A stretch of DNA of 25,461 bases from positions 1-25,461 of the forward strand of contig JAEDKS010000013.1 in the NCBI GenBank assembly GCA_016295665.1. Direction: 5' to 3'. The position numbers and the translations under genes are program-made. The DNA comes from Clostridia bacterium (GTDB taxonomy: Bacteria > Bacillota > Clostridia > Christensenellales > Aristaeellaceae). The first letter of the stretch is position 1, and the number at the start of each line of letters is the position of its first letter. The notes under the pieces are model-generated. The model was given only the letters and a program-made list of their open reading frames with translations, did not search any database and had not been told where the DNA came from. Of this stretch, positions 21,316 to 25,461 are shown piece after piece.

Positions 21316-21996
21316 ATGGCAATTCAGGACAAGAACCTGTTTCACTTTCAGGCCACCATCGAGGAGCTGCTGTCCATGCTGGAGGCTGCCCCCCGCTATG
21401 CCTTCTCCCGCGATTCCAAGATCGTGAGCGCCCGGGACATGGGCGATCGGCTCCGGCTGATCCTGGACGCGCTGCCGGACAGCATCCAGAAGGCCGAGGC
21501 GCTGCTGCGCGATGAGGAGAGCATCCGCCGCATGGCCGAAAACGACCACAAGGCCCGGCTGAAGCAGGCCGAGGAGGAGGCCGCCGTGCTCCTCGCCAAG
21601 GCCCAGGAAACGCAGCAGGCCGCCGACAGCGCCCTCGCCCAGGCCCAGGACAAGGCGGGCCGCATCCATGCCGAGGCCGAGCAGATGGCCCGCCAGTTCA
21701 CCCAGCAGGCCCGGGAAAACGCCCAGCTGATCGAGCAGCAAGCCCAGCAGCAGGCGCAGGCCATCATCATGGAGGCCAACCTGAAGGCCGAGCAGCTCAA
21801 GAGCCAGGAGGAGGTCTACATGCGCGCCAAGGTGGATGCGGATCGCATCCTCGCCGATGCCAACGCGCAGGTCAACGACCTGCATCAGCGCGTCTTTTCC
21901 TATCTGGACGACATGATGTCCCGCGCCGAGACCTACCTGGGCGATATCGCCGAGAACATCAAGTCCGAGCGCAGCGAGCTGAACAGCCGCCGGTAA
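21316..21996 (+). CDS. Coiled-coil protein, unknown function
   Basis: This 226-residue soluble protein is dominated by a long heptad-type coiled coil from about residue 55 to 200, rich in Ala, Gln and Glu (for example ARLKQAEEEAAVLLAKAQ). A short N-terminal part (FHFQATIEELLSMLEAAP) and a C-terminal helix (VFSYLDDMMSRAETYLGDI) flank it. Coiled coils of this sort are easily mistaken for ATP-synthase stalk subunits or DivIVA; I see no membrane segment and no clear DivIVA N-terminus. A structural or cell-division role is possible but not shown. GGAGG is 8 bases before the start. It is probably the last gene of the alr operon. Confidence 0.85.
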   Translation: MAIQDKNLFHFQATIEELLSMLEAAPRYAFSRDSKIVSARDMGDRLRLILDALPDSIQKAEALLRDEESIRRMAENDHKARLKQAEEEAAVLLAKAQETQQAADSALAQAQDKAGRIHAEAEQMARQFTQQARENAQLIEQQAQQQAQAIIMEANLKAEQLKSQEEVYMRAKVDADRILADANAQVNDLHQRVFSYLDDMMSRAETYLGDIAENIKSERSELNSRR

Positions 21997-22118
21997 ATTT
22001 CGACCCGAGTTTCCGGATTCTTCACCGAATGTTCATTTTCGATTCATACAGCCATTGTATCCTATCCTTGCAATCAGGAAGGCAGCCACCAGCCTGAATG
22101 AGTGCAATCTCCTTTTTC

Positions 22119-22141
22119 TGACATTCTTCCGTAGAATGTCA
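22119..22141. repeat. Perfect 9-bp inverted repeat
   Basis: TGACATTCT (22119-22127) and AGAATGTCA (22133-22141) flank TCCGT. Neither side has a following T-run that would make a terminator: CTTTTT precedes it on the plus strand, which reads as an A-run after it on the minus strand. It may be an operator or part of an unannotated small RNA. Confidence 0.4.
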
Positions 22142-22163
22142 ACCTCCCTATCCTCCATACAAG

Positions 22164-22206
22164 CAAAGGCCGCTGTGAGAGGTGCAAGTCTCTCCGGCGG
22201 CCTTTG
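22164..22206 (+). terminator. Large hairpin, probable terminator of the alr operon
   Basis: CAAAGGCCGC (22164-22173) pairs perfectly with GCGGCCTTTG (22197-22206); inside it GAGAG pairs with CTCTC. The A/T ends of the stem and a later T5 run (22216-22220) fit a terminator. It lies 170 bases after the last gene of the operon, an unusually long trailer. Confidence 0.55.
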
Positions 22207-22252
22207 TGATGCCTGTTTTTGCACAGTTTTCGTTTTTTGTCCGCATTTCCCG

Positions 22253-22281
22253 TTGACAAGCACATTCTTCCATGGTATGAT
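22253..22281 (+). promoter_or_regulatory. Promoter of the asd-dapA-dapB operon
   Basis: A perfect TTGACA (22253-22258) and TATGAT (22276-22281) are 17 bases apart, placing the transcript start about 30 bases before the riboswitch P1 helix. Confidence 0.88.
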
Positions 22282-22315
22282 GAGAACCGTTCCCGGAAAT
22301 CAATACTGTTGAACG

Positions 22316-22489
22316 GAATCAGAGGCGCACGGCTCAGGAGTACCGAAGCGGAGGAACGATCCTTCCCATGAGGCTTCGGAAAAGGGTGTCGTGCCGAAAG
22401 GACTGCGAGGCATCGGCGCAGCCGCTTGGGTGCAGGCCAAACAGGTCTGCAACTGTCATCGGGTCGGTGACCCGGCGGAGCGCTGGTTC
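22316..22489 (+). promoter_or_regulatory. Lysine riboswitch (L-box) aptamer
   Basis: All five helices of the lysine riboswitch can be drawn. P1 pairs 22316-22322 with 22483-22489. P2 pairs 22327-22333 with 22388-22394 and is extended by 22343-22349 with 22373-22379. P3 pairs 22403-22407 with 22417-22421. P4 pairs 22432-22438 with 22444-22450. P5 pairs 22460-22465 with 22469-22474. Conserved junction sequences are present: GAGGCGC after P1, GCCGAAAG after P2, CTTGGG before P4 and AACTGTCA after it. The 174-base length and the place before asd-dapA-dapB fit. Lysine binding should stabilise P1 and lead to termination. Confidence 0.95.
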
Positions 22490-22555
22490 AGAGGAGAGCG
22501 GCCTTTGGGCTGCTTCGCCGCAGCGCACCGCAGGCATCGCTTGGGGTGTATTTTT
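22476..22555 (+). terminator. Riboswitch expression platform: terminator versus antiterminator
   Basis: Terminator: GCACC and CAGGC (22525-22535) pair with GCTTG and GGTGT (22539-22549), with one G-G mismatch and a 3-base loop, followed by A then TTTTT (22551-22555). Antiterminator: CGGAGCGCTG (22476-22485) pairs with CAGCGCACCG (22521-22530) in 9 of 10 positions and would take up the terminator's left arm. Its last three bases also belong to P1, so P1 formation frees the terminator. A small hairpin (22497-22514) lies in the loop. This is an OFF switch. Confidence 0.85.
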
Positions 22556-22590
22556 GTAACTCCGGGCATGAACAGAAGGAGAGATGCAAG

Positions 22591-23673
22591 ATGGAGAAGT
22601 ATCGTGTCGGTATCGTTGGCGCTACGGGCATGGTGGGACAGCGGTTCATTTCGCTTCTGAAGGATCACCCCTGGTTCCAGGTGGTGTGCGTGGCGGCCTC
22701 CGCCCGCAGCGCCGGCAGAACCTACCGAGAAGCGGTGGGTGACCGCTGGGCCTTCGACTGGGAGATCCCCGCGGATGTGGCGGAATTGACCGTGGTGGAC
22801 GCCGCGGACGTGGACGCGGTGGCGGCGCAGGTGGACTTCGTGTTCTGCGCCGTGGACATGAAGAAGGACAAGATTCGCGCGCTGGAGGAAAACTACGCCC
22901 GGCATGAGGTGCCCGTGGTCAGCAACAACAGCGCCTGCCGTGGCATCGAGGATGTGCCCATGGTCATCCCCGAGCTCAACGCCGACCACATTCAGGTCAT
23001 CGAGACCCAGCGGAAGCGTCTGGGCTGCCAGCGCGGCTTCATCGCGGTGAAGCCCAACTGCTCCATCCAGAGCTATGTGCCCGCCCTGACCCCCCTGATG
23101 GACTTCGGCCCCGAGAAGGTCAGCGTCTGCACCTACCAGGCCATCAGCGGCGCCGGCAAGACCTTCAAGACCTGGCCCGAGATGGTGGACAACGTGATCC
23201 CCTACATCGGCGGCGAGGACGAGAAGAGCGAGAACGAGCCCCTCAAAATCTGGGGCCATGTGGAAAACGGCGTCATCGTGAACGCCACCCTGCCCGTCAT
23301 CAGCGCCCAGTGCCTGCGCGTGGCCTGCGCGGACGGTCACATGGCGGCGGTCAGCGTCTCCTTCCGCGACAAGCCTTCCATGGAGGAGATCAAGCAGCGC
23401 TGGGCCTCCTTCGAGACCGAGGCGCAGCGCCTGGAGCTGCCCAGCGCCCCCAAGCCCTTCCTGCAGTACTTTGAGGATCCCACCCGTCCCCAGACCCGGC
23501 TCGACCGGGACTTCGGCGGCGGCTTCGGCATCAGCATCGGTCGCCTGCGGGAGGACAAGCTGTTCGACTACCGCTTCGTCTGCCTCAGCCACAACACCGT
23601 GCGCGGCGCGGCGGGCGGCGGCATCCTGACGGCAGAGCTGCTCTGCCGGAAGGGCTACATCACCCGGAAGTAA
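22591..23673 (+). CDS. asd: Aspartate-semialdehyde dehydrogenase, archaeal/fungal-like type
   Basis: Asd reduces aspartyl-4-phosphate to aspartate 4-semialdehyde with NADPH, the branch point to lysine/DAP, threonine and methionine. The 360-residue protein has the NADP loop GIVGATGMVGQRF (7-19), SNNSACRG (111-118), and the catalytic cysteine C157 in KPNCSIQ. The length and the NCSIQ context fit the archaeal/fungal-like class rather than the about 330-residue Bacillus type. The start at 22591 has AAGGAG 9 bases upstream; in-frame codons back to 22546 fall in the riboswitch terminator and are excluded. Confidence 0.95.
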   Translation: MEKYRVGIVGATGMVGQRFISLLKDHPWFQVVCVAASARSAGRTYREAVGDRWAFDWEIPADVAELTVVDAADVDAVAAQVDFVFCAVDMKKDKIRALEENYARHEVPVVSNNSACRGIEDVPMVIPELNADHIQVIETQRKRLGCQRGFIAVKPNCSIQSYVPALTPLMDFGPEKVSVCTYQAISGAGKTFKTWPEMVDNVIPYIGGEDEKSENEPLKIWGHVENGVIVNATLPVISAQCLRVACADGHMAAVSVSFRDKPSMEEIKQRWASFETEAQRLELPSAPKPFLQYFEDPTRPQTRLDRDFGGGFGISIGRLREDKLFDYRFVCLSHNTVRGAAGGGILTAELLCRKGYITRK

Positions 23674-23682
23674 CACGCATCA

Positions 23683-23720
23683 GGTGCCGGGTGGGGGCAT
23701 ACGCTTCCCCATCCGGCACC
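23683..23720 (+). repeat. 14-bp hairpin between asd and dapA
   Basis: Bases 23683-23696 pair with 23707-23720 over 14 positions (one G-U) around a 10-base loop. No T-run follows, so it is not a standard intrinsic terminator. It starts 10 bases after the asd stop and ends 20 bases before the dapA ribosome-binding site. A role in mRNA processing or in lowering dapA expression relative to asd is possible. Confidence 0.6.
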
Positions 23721-23752
23721 CGACGCCCACCACCGAAAAGGAGGACATGAAC

Positions 23753-24640
23753 ATGGCTACACCCCTGTTTACCGGCTGCGGCACCGCGATCGTGACGCCC
23801 TTCAAGGGCGGCGAGGTGGATTACCCCGCGCTTGACAAGCTGGTGGAAATGCAGCTGGAGAACGGCATCGACGCCATCATCGCCTGCGGCACCACCGGCG
23901 AGCCCGCCACCATGACCTGGGAGGAGCATCTGTCCGTTGTCCGCCGGGTGGTGGATGTGGCGCACCACCGCGTGCCGGTCATCGCCGGCACCGGCAGCAA
24001 CTGCACCCGCGAGGCCGTGGAGGCCGCGCACGCCGCCAAGGAGTTCGGCGCGGATGCGCAGCTGGTGGTCACGCCCTACTACAACAAGACCAGCCAGGAG
24101 GGCCTCATCGCCCACTACAACGCCCTGGCGGACGCGGCGACCCTGCCCGTCATCGTCTATAACGTGCCCAGCCGCACGGGGCTGAACATCTCCCCCGCCG
24201 CGCTGCAGGCCATCTGCAAGCACCCGAACGTCATCGCCGTGAAGGAGGCCGCCACCGACGTGGCGCAGATTCTGGACAAGGTGCGTCTGGTGGGCGACGA
24301 CGCGGTGTTCTACTCCGGCTCCGACGAGCTGAACATTCCGCTGATGAGCTGCGGCTTTGTGGGCTGCATCTCGGTGCTGAGCAACGTGATGCCCGCCGAG
24401 ACCTCCCGCATGATGCACGCGGCGCTGCAGAACGACTTCGCCACCGCCATCGCCGAGCAGCTGCGGCTGCTGCCCCTGATCCGGGCGCTGTTCTGCGAGA
24501 CCAGCCCCATCCCCTGCAAGGCGGCGCTGGCAGCCATGGGCCTCATCGAGAACGAGCTGCGGCTGCCCCTGGTTCCCATGCAGCCCGCCAACGAGCAGAA
24601 GATGCTGGGCATTATGCGCGAGCTGGGGCTGATTGCCTGA
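23753..24640 (+). CDS. dapA: 4-hydroxy-tetrahydrodipicolinate synthase
   Basis: DapA condenses pyruvate with aspartate semialdehyde, the first step specific to lysine and diaminopimelate. The 295-residue protein keeps every catalytic residue at a constant offset of three from E. coli: T47 and T48 in CGTTGE, Y110 in TPYYNK, Y136 and R141 in VYNVPSRTG, and the Schiff-base lysine K164 in AVKEAATD. Two in-frame ATGs lie at 23747 and 23753; I chose the second because AAGGAGG is 8 bases before it but only 2 before the first. It is the middle gene of the lysine-regulated operon. Confidence 0.96.
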   Translation: MATPLFTGCGTAIVTPFKGGEVDYPALDKLVEMQLENGIDAIIACGTTGEPATMTWEEHLSVVRRVVDVAHHRVPVIAGTGSNCTREAVEAAHAAKEFGADAQLVVTPYYNKTSQEGLIAHYNALADAATLPVIVYNVPSRTGLNISPAALQAICKHPNVIAVKEAATDVAQILDKVRLVGDDAVFYSGSDELNIPLMSCGFVGCISVLSNVMPAETSRMMHAALQNDFATAIAEQLRLLPLIRALFCETSPIPCKAALAAMGLIENELRLPLVPMQPANEQKMLGIMRELGLIA

Positions 24641-24667
24641 GGCCCCGAAGGAAGGCAGGAGAAAACC

Positions 24668-25414
24668 ATGCAGATTTGGATTTCCGGCATCGGCGGTCAC
24701 ATGGGCCGCGCCGTGCTGGCACAGTGCCGGGCTGCCGGCATCGAGGTCGTCGGCGGCATCGACCTGCAGCCGCTGGAGGACGAGGCCATCCCCGTCTACC
24801 ACTCCTTTGACGAGGCGCCGGTGAAGGGCGATGCCATCATCGACTTCTCCAAGCCCGGCGCGCTGGAGCCGCTGCTGCGCTACGCGGCGCGGAACAGCAT
24901 CCCCGCCGTGATCGCCACCACCGGTCTGGACGAAAAGCAGCTCCATGACATCGACCAGGCGGCGGAGCGCGTACCCATCTTCCGCTCCGCGAACATGTCC
25001 ATCGGCGTGGCGCTGCTGCGTCAGCTGGCCCGCAAGGCCGCGCAGGTGCTGGGCGACGACTTCGATGTGGAGATCGTGGAGGCGCACCACAACCGCAAGG
25101 CGGACGCCCCCTCCGGCACGGCCCTGATGCTCTACGACGCCGTTCAGGCGGCCTATGACGAGCCGCACCCCATGGTGCCGGGCCGCTACGGGCGGAACTG
25201 CAAGCGCCAGAAGGGCGAGATCGGCATCCATGCGCTGCGGGGCGGCACCGTGGTCGGTGAGCACGAGGTCTGCTTCTTCGGCCCCATGGAGCGCATCAAG
25301 CTGTCCCACTCCGCGGAAAACCGCGCCGTGTTTGCGGTCGGCGCCGTCCGGGCCGCCCAGTTCCTGATCGGCAGGGAGCCGGGGCTGTATACCATGGATG
25401 ACCTGCTGGCATAA
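24668..25414 (+). CDS. dapB: 4-hydroxy-tetrahydrodipicolinate reductase
   Basis: DapB reduces the DapA product to tetrahydrodipicolinate with NAD(P)H. The 248-residue protein has the nucleotide loop ISGIGGHMGR (5-14), IDFSKPGAL (58-66), ATTGLDEKQ (83-91), and EAHHNRKADAPSGTAL (138-153), with H140/H141 and K144 at the active site. AGGAG is upstream of the start at 24668, 27 bases after dapA. Its stop is followed by a terminator, closing the operon. The next steps to DAP are not in the window. Confidence 0.96.
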   Translation: MQIWISGIGGHMGRAVLAQCRAAGIEVVGGIDLQPLEDEAIPVYHSFDEAPVKGDAIIDFSKPGALEPLLRYAARNSIPAVIATTGLDEKQLHDIDQAAERVPIFRSANMSIGVALLRQLARKAAQVLGDDFDVEIVEAHHNRKADAPSGTALMLYDAVQAAYDEPHPMVPGRYGRNCKRQKGEIGIHALRGGTVVGEHEVCFFGPMERIKLSHSAENRAVFAVGAVRAAQFLIGREPGLYTMDDLLA

Positions 25415-25430
25415 GTTCTGACCTGCACAA

Positions 25431-25461
25431 AAGGCTCCGCGCCTGTGTTGCGCGAAGCCTT
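25431..25461 (+). terminator. Terminator of the asd-dapA-dapB operon (reaches window edge)
   Basis: AAGGCT plus CGCGC (25431-25442) pairs with GCGCG plus AGCCTT (25450-25461), with one C-A mismatch and a 7-base loop. AAA precedes the stem. The window ends at the second T of what is probably the T-run, so the tail could not be checked. Confidence 0.8.

Larger units (their letters stand above)
21997..22252. other. Gene-free stretch with two inverted repeats
   Basis: No convincing coding region is seen here. The base composition is clearly more AT-rich than the flanking genes. It holds the inverted repeat at 22119-22141 and the large hairpin at 22164-22206, then leads into the asd promoter. The first 120 bases show no recognisable element. 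Confidence 0.6.

Noticed and set aside
19996..21885. Long antisense frame (629 codons) across the rsmD-coaD region
   Set aside because: It covers real genes on the opposite strand, has low-complexity Leu/Gly/His composition and no ribosome-binding site or motif.
21316..21996. ATP-synthase stalk or DivIVA identity for the coiled-coil protein
   Set aside because: Resemblance comes from the Ala/Gln/Glu heptads only. There is no membrane segment, no ATP-synthase neighbours and no clear DivIVA N-terminal motif.

Overview
The window looks like chromosomal core DNA of a GC-rich Bacillota bacterium, probably a gut-type member of the Clostridia. The grounds are strong GGAGG ribosome-binding sites before nearly every gene, strong G/C preference at third codon positions, an RbgA (YlqF) GTPase next to RNase HII, a lysine riboswitch acting through an intrinsic terminator, a lipobox solute-binding lipoprotein, and consensus sigma-A-type promoters. 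No transposase, integrase, phage gene, CRISPR array, rRNA or tRNA was seen.

Layout. (1) 1-2202, minus strand: rnhB (cut by the window edge) and rbgA overlap as one unit. Next is a separate XRE-family regulator with a repeated C-terminal region and its own promoter. (2) 2320-6760, plus strand: arginine operon argC-argJ-argB-argD behind a perfect -35/-10 promoter with an ArgR-like palindrome, ended by a hairpin terminator. (3) 6768-9800: a uridine-kinase-like P-loop protein fused to an unknown N-terminal domain, a small proline-rich protein on the minus strand, a C39-like putative cysteine peptidase, and an aldose-1-epimerase-like protein. (4) 9832-13014, plus: pepF, a SpoU/TrmH-type RNA methyltransferase and a small acidic protein, closed by a bidirectional terminator. 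(5) 13061-17534, minus: a solute-binding lipoprotein followed by a hybrid sensor histidine kinase, with no ABC permease and no separate response regulator nearby. (6) 17670-21996, plus: alr, 5-formyl-THF cyclo-ligase, a membrane protein, rsmD, coaD and a coiled-coil protein, tightly packed and partly overlapping. (7) 22253-25461, plus: a promoter, a complete lysine riboswitch with all five helices and mutually exclusive terminator/antiterminator pairings, then asd-dapA-dapB and a terminator at the window edge.

Two amino-acid pathways dominate. The arg genes make N-acetylglutamate-derived ornithine precursors and are probably repressed by arginine at the DNA level. The asd-dapA-dapB genes carry aspartyl phosphate to tetrahydrodipicolinate for lysine and diaminopimelate, and are probably attenuated by lysine at the RNA level. 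alr adds D-alanine for the wall. Most of the rest is housekeeping: ribosome assembly, rRNA methylation, CoA, folate and peptide turnover.

No convincing new multi-gene system was found. The items most worth a second look are the lipoprotein/hybrid-kinase pair, the fused kinase, and the divergent proline-rich / C39-like pair. All functional calls come from reading motifs by eye; no database search was run.
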